A program made the position numbers and the translations under genes. The notes below the pieces were generated by a model. The model did not search any database, was not told the origin of the DNA, and was given only the letters and a program-made list of their open reading frames with translations. Of a DNA stretch of 14,442 nucleotides, positions 1 through 6,345 are shown in pieces; positions within the stretch are counted from its first letter, which is position 1, and every line of letters starts with the position of its first letter. Source of the DNA: Prevotellaceae bacterium UBA6974 (lineage in GTDB: Bacteria; Bacteroidota; Bacteroidia; Bacteroidales; Bacteroidaceae); the NCBI GenBank assembly GCA_002450165.1, contig DJYQ01000010.1:1-14442 (forward strand), read 5' to 3'.

Positions 1-945
1 GGAAGGCTGGCCGGGCTCAACACCTCCGCCGCCACCGCTGGGCGTTATGCTGCCAGTGCTGCCGTTGCCGCCCTGGCTGGCATTGTTCAGGTAGTACTCG
101 GACTCCAGGTCGATGTCAGAAGTCATGTAGCTCTTCTCCATAGCCTCGGCCAGGCTGCACAGGTCATCGCCAAGACCAGCTTCGTTGAGCACCAGCTTGC
201 AGTTGCTGCGGAACCACATGTCATCCTTGTTCTTCGAATGGCTCTTGCGGCTTACGATGATACCGGCAGCCACTACGATTCCGCCGCGCCCCAGAACAAA
301 GCTGAAATGGTCCGTATCGAAATCGAAGGCAGAGAAGTTCAGCTGGTTCTTCCAGTTCGAGCACGGGAACTCGCCCTGGCTGTTCACGATCTCTGTTGTC
401 ATCGGGGCACCGCTACCGTCGGCATTGCGGGGGTTGAGTACTATGCGGGCGTTGTTCACCTCGTACTTGCTATCTCGCTTCTGGACGGTCACGAACGTCA
501 GCTGGTCACCGCGCTGCAGCCCCCAGGCATTGACAAAGTCGGCGTATGTACGTCCCGGTGTGTTGACAAGAGCCTTGTGGCCTCCTGCGACATCGATGCT
601 CACATACACCTCGGGCAAGTGTCCTTCTGATATAATGGCAGCGAATGGCGACCAGTCATTGCTTTCCAGGGGCATGAACTGGTAGAACTGGCTCAGGCTC
701 TGTCCCGAGTTCTGAAGGCTTGCAGCACGTTGGCGCAGGTACATCAGGTTCACTTTCATGAACTTGTTTGCAGACTTGGCTCCTGGCGTAATACCCTCGA
801 AGGAGTGATTGCAGATAGCCTTGAACATGGCGTAGGCTAATGCTACGACCTTTACCAATATACGCTGCAGGGTCTGTGCAGCCGTCTTGGGATTCTTTGT
901 ACGACGGCCTACTGTGCCGTCAGTCTTTAAAATAATAGTTTTCAT
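1..945 (-). CDS. Bacteroidales hypothetical protein of unknown function (3' end outside window)
   Basis: An open minus-strand frame of 315 codons runs from an ATG at 945 to the window edge with no stop, so the C-terminus is missing. I do not recognise a characterised family. The N-terminus is short and basic (MKTIILKTDG, then RRTKNPKTAAQTLQR), followed by a helical stretch with LRQRAASLQN near residue 70. A middle region is rich in beta-type sequence (PEVYVSIDVAGG, DQLTFVTVQKR, GIVVAAGIIVSRK). The visible end is low-complexity (GGNGSTGS, then five glycines, then VEPGQPS), which looks like a linker or tail. There is no signal peptide or membrane segment, so it is probably cytoplasmic or phage/mobile-element related. 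The N-terminal layout faintly recalls DUF6266-type Bacteroidetes proteins; this is from memory and weak. It sits downstream of a -7 element and a ~265-nt leader with 11-bp direct repeats. No Shine-Dalgarno precedes the ATG, as usual in this phylum. Confidence 0.75.
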   Translation of the reverse strand, partial: MKTIILKTDGTVGRRTKNPKTAAQTLQRILVKVVALAYAMFKAICNHSFEGITPGAKSANKFMKVNLMYLRQRAASLQNSGQSLSQFYQFMPLESNDWSPFAAIISEGHLPEVYVSIDVAGGHKALVNTPGRTYADFVNAWGLQRGDQLTFVTVQKRDSKYEVNNARIVLNPRNADGSGAPMTTEIVNSQGEFPCSNWKNQLNFSAFDFDTDHFSFVLGRGGIVVAAGIIVSRKSHSKNKDDMWFRSNCKLVLNEAGLGDDLCSLAEAMEKSYMTSDIDLESEYYLNNASQGGNGSTGSITPSGGGGGVEPGQPS

Positions 946-1060
946 AGTTTTAAGAGGTTTGGTGTTTAACATTGATCATACCCTTGGATTCGGCCTTGCC
1001 AGAGTTACACACAGGGGGTTAGCTAGCATTTTCCTGGCGTTCCTCTATAATTTCCCATGG

Positions 1061-1170
1061 AGTTCTCTAGGTGTTCTCTAGGTGTAGGCTAGACATCTCC
1101 TAGAGATAGCCTAGACATCATCCTGACATCATCTTGAGTTTTTGTAGACATCCCAGTGACATCTCCGTGA
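1061..1170. repeat. Ten tandem degenerate 11-bp repeats in the leader of the partial gene
   Basis: Cut into 11-mers from 1061, this stretch gives ten consecutive units ending in tAGG, tAGA or TGA, for example catctcctaga, gatagcctaga, catcatcctga, catcatcttga and catctccgtga. The hexamer gacatc occurs exactly at 1092, 1114, 1125, 1147 and 1158, giving spacings of 22, 11, 22 and 11. The 9-mer gttctctag occurs at 1062 and 1073, again 11 apart. Units just before 1061 may be further decayed copies. The array lies between the -7 element at 1217-1224 and the start codon at 945, so it should be transcribed as part of the 5' leader. Eleven base pairs is about one helical turn. Confidence 0.8.
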
Positions 1171-1216
1171 GCAATTACCTTCAAAGACCGCTTATCACCA
1201 ATTCGTGATTCTGCCG

Positions 1217-1224
1217 CAAAGGTA
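1217..1224 (-). promoter_or_regulatory. Bacteroidetes -7 promoter element for the partial gene
   Basis: The minus strand reads TACCTTTG, a perfect match to the Bacteroidetes sigma -7 consensus TAnnTTTG, followed by CGGCAG. No convincing TTTG is found 19-21 nt upstream, so only the -7 half is supported. Initiation here would give a 5' leader of about 265 nt before the ATG at 945. The element sits just past a terminator for the preceding minus-strand unit, which is a sensible place for a new promoter. Confidence 0.5.
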
Positions 1225-1277
1225 AGGGCATTTTCAGGGGTCAGGAATCGAATGGAAAAATTACGGATGGCGTGTGG

Positions 1278-1311
1278 AAAAAAAGTGAGGCCCCCGTTTA
1301 GGAGCCCCACT
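1278..1311 (-). terminator. Rho-independent terminator after the broken small gene
   Basis: On the minus strand, AGTGGGGC (1311-1304) pairs with GCCTCACT (1291-1284), an 8-bp stem with one G-U pair. Three further inner pairs (TCC with GGG, one of them G-U) extend it, and a run of T follows (seven A on the plus strand, 1278-1284). It lies about 35 nt beyond the stop codon at 1346, where a terminator for that unit should be. Confidence 0.65.
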
Positions 1312-1345
1312 GTATGCAATATGCCGGCATAGCCGTGTCACATGG

Positions 1346-1604
1346 CTATATCCCGAATTCTGTAATGTTGTTACGCATGTCCCGCAAATAATTGAAATAT
1401 TCCGAAGTGTGGAAAAAATGACCGATTTCGTGGAAAGCATTCTGCAGCGATTTAGGGCTAGGCTCGGGATGTACCATGAAATTGATGTTCAGTCTGCCCG
1501 GTTCGGTAAAGTCCCGCTCGACACCTTTGTACTCATTGGCATAATTTGTGAATGTCCGGGACGTAAATGTTACCTCCCAATCCTATTGGTCCTAATCCTT
1601 TCAT
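1346..1604 (-). pseudogene. Broken small gene of unknown family (single frameshift near its start)
   Basis: A 78-codon minus-strand frame ends at TAG 1346-1348 and is open back to a stop at 1583-1585, but it has no early start codon; its first ATG is residue 36. Its sequence looks protein-like: FTNYANEYKGVERDF, then EPGRLNINFMVHPEP, then AFHEIGHFFH and NYLRDMRNNITEFGI. A second frame opens with ATG at 1604-1602 (MKGLGPIGLGGN...) and stops within 25 codons. Removing one G from the TTGGGAGG run near 1576 would join the two into about 87 residues. The unit has a -7 promoter element at 1648-1655 and a terminator at 1278-1311 on the same strand, which favours a once-functional gene. HEIGH fits the HExxH zinc-protease pattern but may be chance. 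The codon-aligned plus-strand frame is also open, so the coding strand is not beyond doubt. I do not recognise the family; a multicopy element or structured RNA is possible. Confidence 0.45.
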
Positions 1605-1647
1605 ATTGCTCTTATATAACTATTCGGATAATTACATTTTAGCAATA

Positions 1648-1655
1648 CAAAGATA
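1648..1655 (-). promoter_or_regulatory. Bacteroidetes -7 promoter element of the broken small gene
   Basis: The minus strand reads TATCTTTG, a perfect TAnnTTTG match, in an AT-rich stretch directly after the hairpin that follows the BspA-like gene. The -33 position has only a T-run and no clear TTTG. It lies about 45 nt upstream of the ATG at 1604. Confidence 0.5.
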
Positions 1656-1676
1656 CGAAAATATCCTACATATAAA

Positions 1677-1717
1677 TATGCATCCCAAAAGTTTTTGCCA
1701 AACTTTTAGGATGCATA
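1677..1717 (-). terminator. Long hairpin behind the BspA-like gene, probable terminator
   Basis: The arms are nearly perfect. TATGCATCC (1677-1685) pairs with GGATGCATA (1709-1717), and AAAAGTTT (1687-1694) pairs with AAACTTTT (1700-1707), with one C/A mismatch between the two blocks and the loop TTGCC. That makes 17 base pairs. On the minus strand it begins 28 nt after the BspA-like stop codon and is followed by TTTATAT, a short imperfect U-tract. It separates that gene from the next promoter at 1648-1655. A small inverted-repeat element is an alternative reading. Confidence 0.55.
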
Positions 1718-1744
1718 CCAGAGCTGTTTAGGCTCAATTATCAA

Positions 1745-4700
1745 TTAGTTTCCCGCCATGATGGTCAGTATGGTTGTCACATCACCTATCTCAATCACGC
1801 CATTTCCATTGGCATCAGCAGCCTTGTTGTTGTAGCCGGTAGCTTCAGGCGTTGCCATCAGGGTCAGCACAGATGTAACGTCGCCGATTTCCACCACTCC
1901 GTTACCGTTTGCATCACCTGTGACGGAAGCTTCAGGGTCATCGCCTGTAGTGAATGACAGTTGCTTGCCGTAGAATGTTTCGCCTTCTACTGTAGTTACG
2001 AAAGCAACATATGCGTATGTCGTGTTGGGCTTTAATCCTGTCAGCTCGACTTCCATCACACGACCTTCTGCTTCTACAGTCTTGGCTCCGGATGGGATGG
2101 ATATACCTGCTCCCCGTGCATTGCCATTATTTTCCTGTACCCAATACTTGAAGCCTTGCTTGCTTACAGCATCGGTAGCACGTTGTACATAACCGGAAAT
2201 CTGTGCCTTATTGCCGGATACGTTGATCTTTGCATAAGTATGTACTGTGGGCTCGAAATATGACGTGTTTGTCGGATCAAAGCCTCCCCATTCTCCGTAG
2301 TAATACGTTCCGTCATTAGCCATATAATATGGGCGCACCTTCCAATACTTTTCTGTATTAAGATTACGTATATATCCTTCCAATGTTCCTTCGTAGAGAT
2401 AAGCAACACCATGGTTTGACATCATTTCATCTGTCCAGTCCATACGTCTCCATTCGAAGCCTACGTTTTCCTCATCGTCATCCAGATTCGATGTTGCAGC
2501 AACAATTACATTACCAAGAGAAATTACCTTTGGCTGAGATAATGTAAGGGTAAGAGCAAGTGTAGATATTCCAAATTCCCGTGTACATGTATATGTTTCC
2601 TCTCCATTTTTTACTACAACATTATATATGACATAATACGTGCTTTGTGGACGAAGACCTGTAAATATGGCTGTATTACCCTCTTGTGTTTTACCATTAA
2701 AGGTCAATGACTCGCTGATTACTTCTGCATCGCCTTTAGTGTAACTGGCACTAACCTTAAATGATGACGCGCTACGGTTTACAGGCAAAACCTGTTGCCC
2801 CATATCTTGTGTCAAAGCATAACATGTAGTAGAGTAACTAAGTTCTCCTAACGAGATTTGTAGTTGAATAGTTTTTGAACCTCCAGGAACTAATCCATCA
2901 AATGTTACTTTATCCTCTTCACTCTTAACATAATACATGTCACCAACACAATAGTCATATCCATCGTATATAGGACTTACATTTGCAGTTACGGTTGTTT
3001 GAGTTGACGAATATTTTATGGTAGGTTTTTCCAAACTTACATCTGTAGATAAGTCATAAGGTATGATTCCGGATTTCCATGCAGCAAGTAACGCTAAGCT
3101 TCCTCTGTTTACATATTTCTTAGTGTTATTATAGAAAGCGGAAGCACCGATGGTCGTTACTCCATCGGGAATGGTAATAGATGTCAGGCCACTACAACCA
3201 GAGAAAGCATAGTTTCCAATACTTGTCACGCTGTTGGGAATAGTGACAGATATCAGGCTGCTGCAATCATAGAAAGCATAGTCTCCAATACTCTTTACGT
3301 CATCCCCTAGAATAAATTCTGTTACCTGGCTGCCAAAAATGGTCTTAAACCTACTGTCGTATTGGTAAGAGGTATATGTTGCTGAGACTATTGCATTAGA
3401 ATTAAGTGTAATAGACGTAAGGCCGCTACAATTTGAGAAAGCATAGTTTCCAATACTGGTCACGCTGTTGGGAATGGTAATAGATGTGAGTCCGCTGCAA
3501 CTAGAGAAAGCACGTTCTCCGATGGTTGTCACGCTATTGGGAATAGATATTGAGGTCAGGGCACTACAGCCTGAAAAAGCAGACCCTCCAATGCTGATCA
3601 CACTCTCCGGAACACTAATGGATGTCAGACTGTAGCAATTATAGAAAGCATTACTTCCAATGCTTGTCACACTGTTGGGAATGGTCACTGATGTCAGACC
3701 CTTACAATCTTTAAAAGCCGAACCTCCAATATTTTTTATATCATTCCCAAGAATGTATTCTTTTACTTGACGTCCAAAAATATCACCAAGATTACTCCTT
3801 GAGACTATTTCATTAGAATTAATTGTAATTGACGTTAGGCTCATACCAAAAGCAAGATGGCCAATACTTGTCACGCTGTTGCCAATAGTGGCTGACGTAA
3901 GGCCGCTACAATCTGAGAAAGCATAATTTCCAATATTGGTCACGTTGTTGGGAATAGTTACAGAAGTCAAATTGCAATTAGAGAAAGCATAGTCTCCAAT
4001 GCTTGTCACACTGTTGGAAATGGTCACTGATGTCAGACCCTTACAATTATAAAAAGTTTGATATCCAATGCTTGTCACACTGTTGGGAATGGTTACTGAT
4101 GTCAAACCGCTACAACCAGAGAAAGCATTCCCTCCTATGCTTGTCACGTTGTTAGGAATGGCGATTGATGTCAAACCAGAGCAAGAATAAAAAGCATAAG
4201 CTCCAATACTTTTTATTTCATCACCAAGAATGTATTCCTTTACCTGAGTGCCAAAAATAGTTCCAAGATTAATGCTAGATGTATATGTTTTTGATACTAT
4301 TTCATTAGAATTAAGTGATACAGATGTAAGTGAGCCGTGATGATAAAACGCATCTTTTCCAATGCTTGTGACGCTTTTACCAATGGTCACTGACGTTACG
4401 TCGCTACCATAAAAGGCATAATCTCCGATAATCTTTACGTCATCACCAAGAATGTATTCCTTTACCTGAGTGCCAAAAATAGTTGCAAGTTGGTAACCAT
4501 TATTTAATGTGGTATTTGAAACTACTTCATTAGAATTAAGCGATACAGACTTTAGACCACTACAATCATAGAAAGCTTGATATCCAATGCTCGTCACACT
4601 GTTGGGGATAGTGACTGATGTCATACCGTCGCAACCATAAAACGCATATGCCCCGATACTTGTCACGCTGTTGGGAATGGTCAAGGCGTCAGTTATTTCA

Positions 4701-5734
4701 TCTCCATTAATATAAAGGTGTTTGGCGTAAGATAACGGATTAGAATCAAAACGATAAAAATTAATTTTACATAAACTCTCAATGCTGGAAAATTCTGCTT
4801 TAGTCAGGCCGCTGCAATCATAGAAAGATTCATATCCAATGCTTGTCACACTATTGGGAATAGTGACAGATTTCAAGCTACTACAGTTATAGAAAGCTTG
4901 GTCTCCAATACTTGTCACACCATTGGGAATTACAAGGTCAGTTACTTCCTGCCCGTTAATGTATAGATGTTTAGCATAGATTAGAGGATTTGCATAATTT
5001 AGTGCAAATTGTATTTTACATAAACTCTCTATGCTGGCAAACTCAGCCTTTGTCAGGCCATCGCAACCACTAAAAGCCCATTCTCCAATGCTTGTCACAC
5101 TATTGGGAATAGTTATTGATGTAAGTCCGTTGTATCCAGAGAAAGCTCTTTCAGTAATTCCTAATGTGCCCTCTTCAAGAGTGATGTTAGTTCCACTTGG
5201 CATCGTACCCTTATATTTATATGCTACCTTACCCGCATATACCAATCCGTCTGGCTGATTATTATACCAAGCAGTTCCATAGAAAGCACCATTTCCAATA
5301 CTTGTCACGCTGTTGGGAATGGTAACTGATGTCAGACCACTACAGCCCTCAAAAGCAGAACTTCCAATGCTTGTCACACTATTGGGAATAGTGACAGATT
5401 TCAAGCTTCTGCAATAATAGAAAGCCTTGTCTCCAATACTTGTCACGCTATTGGGAATGGTCACTGATGTCAGGTCAGTGCTACCAAAGAAAGCATCGTT
5501 TCCAATACTTGTCACACTATACAATCTATTATAATACTCTACAGTAGACGGGATGCTTATTGAACCAGAATATTTAACATAAGAGGATGTTGAAGACGTT
5601 ACAGTTACGCTGGCGCCATCGTTATTGACGTTGTAATAAATACCATTTACTTCAAAATCATAGGCCCACATGAGGGAGCTGACTGCAAGAAACAAGAAAG
5701 AGGCGACAAATCGCCGGAAAAGTAGTTGTTTCAT
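1745..5734 (-). CDS. BspA-like leucine-rich repeat surface protein with C-terminal dockerin-like repeats
   Basis: 1329 residues. A signal peptide (MKQLLFRRF, a hydrophobic core, cleavage near residue 24) precedes a short beta domain. About 26 BspA/LRR_5 units follow from residue ~74 to ~870, each around 23 residues with the pattern VTSIGxxAFxxCxxLTSVTIPNS. Seven units carry insertions: two KAEF...SIESLCKI...YAKHLYING (units 6 and 8), four SLNSNE.VS...IFGxQVKEYILGD (units 10, 12, 18 and 23), and one AWYNNQPDGLVYAGK (unit 4). Residues ~880-1265 form three or four fibronectin-III-like domains, for example LTGLKPNTTYAYVAFV. The tail has two calcium-loop repeats, DANGNGVVEIGD from D1274 and DANGNGVIEIGD from D1307, resembling type I dockerin halves. 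BspA proteins bind fibronectin/fibrinogen or mediate adhesion in oral Bacteroidetes; an adhesive surface role here is inference. The gene is monocistronic, between the ncRNA candidate and a long hairpin. No type IX sorting domain is present. Confidence 0.92.
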   Translation of the reverse strand: MKQLLFRRFVASFLFLAVSSLMWAYDFEVNGIYYNVNNDGASVTVTSSTSSYVKYSGSISIPSTVEYYNRLYSVTSIGNDAFFGSTDLTSVTIPNSVTSIGDKAFYYCRSLKSVTIPNSVTSIGSSAFEGCSGLTSVTIPNSVTSIGNGAFYGTAWYNNQPDGLVYAGKVAYKYKGTMPSGTNITLEEGTLGITERAFSGYNGLTSITIPNSVTSIGEWAFSGCDGLTKAEFASIESLCKIQFALNYANPLIYAKHLYINGQEVTDLVIPNGVTSIGDQAFYNCSSLKSVTIPNSVTSIGYESFYDCSGLTKAEFSSIESLCKINFYRFDSNPLSYAKHLYINGDEITDALTIPNSVTSIGAYAFYGCDGMTSVTIPNSVTSIGYQAFYDCSGLKSVSLNSNEVVSNTTLNNGYQLATIFGTQVKEYILGDDVKIIGDYAFYGSDVTSVTIGKSVTSIGKDAFYHHGSLTSVSLNSNEIVSKTYTSSINLGTIFGTQVKEYILGDEIKSIGAYAFYSCSGLTSIAIPNNVTSIGGNAFSGCSGLTSVTIPNSVTSIGYQTFYNCKGLTSVTISNSVTSIGDYAFSNCNLTSVTIPNNVTNIGNYAFSDCSGLTSATIGNSVTSIGHLAFGMSLTSITINSNEIVSRSNLGDIFGRQVKEYILGNDIKNIGGSAFKDCKGLTSVTIPNSVTSIGSNAFYNCYSLTSISVPESVISIGGSAFSGCSALTSISIPNSVTTIGERAFSSCSGLTSITIPNSVTSIGNYAFSNCSGLTSITLNSNAIVSATYTSYQYDSRFKTIFGSQVTEFILGDDVKSIGDYAFYDCSSLISVTIPNSVTSIGNYAFSGCSGLTSITIPDGVTTIGASAFYNNTKKYVNRGSLALLAAWKSGIIPYDLSTDVSLEKPTIKYSSTQTTVTANVSPIYDGYDYCVGDMYYVKSEEDKVTFDGLVPGGSKTIQLQISLGELSYSTTCYALTQDMGQQVLPVNRSASSFKVSASYTKGDAEVISESLTFNGKTQEGNTAIFTGLRPQSTYYVIYNVVVKNGEETYTCTREFGISTLALTLTLSQPKVISLGNVIVAATSNLDDDEENVGFEWRRMDWTDEMMSNHGVAYLYEGTLEGYIRNLNTEKYWKVRPYYMANDGTYYYGEWGGFDPTNTSYFEPTVHTYAKINVSGNKAQISGYVQRATDAVSKQGFKYWVQENNGNARGAGISIPSGAKTVEAEGRVMEVELTGLKPNTTYAYVAFVTTVEGETFYGKQLSFTTGDDPEASVTGDANGNGVVEIGDVTSVLTLMATPEATGYNNKAADANGNGVIEIGDVTTILTIMAGN
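3130..5520 (-). repeat. Mosaic of ~69-bp coding repeats (BspA-type LRR units)
   Basis: The LRR region is a tandem array of units about 69 nt long (23 codons) recognisable by cttgtcacactgttgggaat on the plus strand. Long exact duplications show recent exchange between units: the 44 nt at 4219-4262 (starting catcaccaagaatg) are identical to 4441-4484, and stretches near 3661-3710 and 4000-4050 differ at only a few positions. Such arrays can change unit number by recombination. Confidence 0.85.
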
Positions 5735-5825
5735 AATGACATTATTTAGTTAAACATAGTTTGCTATACATTGCACTACGTCTCCAAATAGTGTCTCTAA
5801 TTTAATGTTTGATTACGTTTTTACA

Positions 5826-5833
5826 CCAAGATA
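5826..5833 (-). promoter_or_regulatory. Weak -7-like element upstream of the BspA-like gene
   Basis: The minus strand reads TATCTTGG, one mismatch from TAnnTTTG, about 90 nt upstream of the ATG at 5734. It directly abuts the T-tract of the ncRNA terminator. No good -33 box is seen. The true promoter of the BspA-like gene remains undetermined; another one-mismatch candidate (TATGTTTA) lies nearer the start codon. Confidence 0.22.
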
Positions 5834-5834
5834 C

Positions 5835-5870
5835 AAAAAAGCGTGGAGACTCGTCAGCTACTCGCTCCAC
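5835..5870 (-). terminator. Rho-independent terminator ending the ncRNA candidate
   Basis: On the minus strand GTGGAG (5870-5865) pairs with CTCCAC (5848-5843) around a 16-nt loop, then GC and six T (5840-5835). The stem is only 6 bp, so it is moderate in strength. Its position beyond a string of hairpins and ~100 nt ahead of the BspA-like start codon fits the 3' end of a separate transcript. Confidence 0.5.
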
Positions 5871-6160
5871 TCATTGAGGCCGTAGGATTGCCCATTACTG
5901 TCAGAACGAGCAACTACAACCACACGCCGATATGTATAGTATCCCCTTACAATGATAAGAGGTATACATAATGCATACCCACGGGCATCTATCGTTGCCT
6001 AATTCCTTGACAGTAATTTGAGAGTTTCCTAGGCTTTCAGTGAGTCAAGAACAAAGCGCGTGATATACGCCTTCTTAATATTTGGTGTCCCACACCGCCA
6101 TTGGAACTCTTTCCTAATGGCTTTCCCAGTGGCTTTTACACCACTTTCGGCGTACGGACG
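5835..6160 (-). ncRNA. Candidate structured non-coding RNA, ~325 nt, unidentified
   Basis: This stretch has no convincing gene but has its own promoter (6164-6194) and terminator (5835-5870), both on the minus strand. Between them lie closely packed hairpins: AGTGG/CCACT at 6128-6145; CCATT-GGAA/TTCC-AATGG with one bulge at 6098-6120; GGTGT/ACACC at 6084-6096; GCGT/ACGC at 6058-6070; GGTAT/ATACC at 5961-5979; and a 7-bp stem with one G-U pair at 5943-5962 that partly overlaps the previous one. I see no RNase P, tmRNA or SRP signature. The promoter-hairpins-terminator layout is like that described for the Bacteroidales-1 RNA motif, but I cannot confirm identity, and the L20 gene often linked to that motif is absent here. 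The strand also reads as a frame with three internal stops (RPYAESGVKATGK... then RGYALCIPLIIVRG...), so a decayed gene remains possible. Confidence 0.5.
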
Positions 6161-6163
6161 ATA

Positions 6164-6194
6164 CAAAGTTAATAATTTTTGTAATAAGTGCAAT
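6164..6194 (-). promoter_or_regulatory. Promoter of the ncRNA candidate
   Basis: On the minus strand a TTG (ATTG, 6194-6191) is followed after 19 nt by TAACTTTG (6171-6164). This matches the Bacteroidetes consensus TTTG-N19-21-TAnnTTTG in both boxes and spacing. Transcription should start near 6158-6160. It is one of the two best promoters in the window and has no coding sequence immediately downstream. Confidence 0.65.
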
Positions 6195-6253
6195 ATGATT
6201 TGTGTAAAAAAACACTTGAGTGCTGTCTGATACTTACTGTTCCCCCCGAATTC

Positions 6254-6284
6254 ATTATGAATTATGAATTATGCATTATGAATT
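6254..6284. repeat. 7-bp tandem repeat (attatga), ~4.4 copies
   Basis: The plus strand reads attatga, attatga, attatgc, attatga, att in direct succession. It lies in the intergenic region between the two divergent promoters (6164-6194 and 6306-6336), 22 nt upstream of the -33 box of the plus-strand operon. Copy number could vary by slippage. Confidence 0.8.
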
Positions 6285-6305
6285 GACAATAAAGCTGCGA
6301 ATTAT

Positions 6306-6336
6306 TTTGCTTTTTGGGGCTTTTTGATTATCTTTG
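6306..6336 (+). promoter_or_regulatory. Promoter of the seven-gene operon
   Basis: TTTG at 6306-6309, a 19-nt spacer, and TATCTTTG at 6329-6336 match the Bacteroidetes housekeeping promoter fully. Initiation is expected near 6340, leaving a leader of about 6 nt to the ATG at 6346 or 15 nt to the ATG at 6355. It rules out the in-frame TTG at 6334 as the start because that codon is inside the -7 box. No other promoter of this quality was noticed in the genes downstream. Confidence 0.75.
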
Positions 6337-6345
6337 CGCGTCAAA

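Noticed and set aside
185..685. Open plus-strand frames (166 and 130 codons) opposite the partial gene
   Set aside because: They lie antisense to the 315-codon minus-strand frame, which has coherent protein character, a promoter and a leader; neither plus frame resembles a protein family.
1061..1170. CRISPR array
   Set aside because: Units are 11 bp with no unique spacers and no cas genes nearby.
1089..1319. Minus-strand 76-codon frame
   Set aside because: It runs through the terminator stem, the -7 element and the 11-bp repeats; its peptide end is just translated repeat.
1409..1642. Plus-strand 77-codon frame (MEKMTDFVES...)
   Set aside because: It is codon-aligned antisense to the broken minus-strand gene and has no promoter or terminator of its own. 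I keep some doubt about which strand is coding.
1677..1717. Miniature inverted-repeat transposable element
   Set aside because: The hairpin is only 41 bp, has no visible target-site duplication, and its position right after a stop codon is better explained as a terminator.
5835..6160. Decayed protein gene on the minus strand
   Set aside because: A frame with protein-like stretches exists but has three in-frame stops and no start after the promoter; packed hairpins plus a full promoter and terminator favour an RNA. Not excluded.
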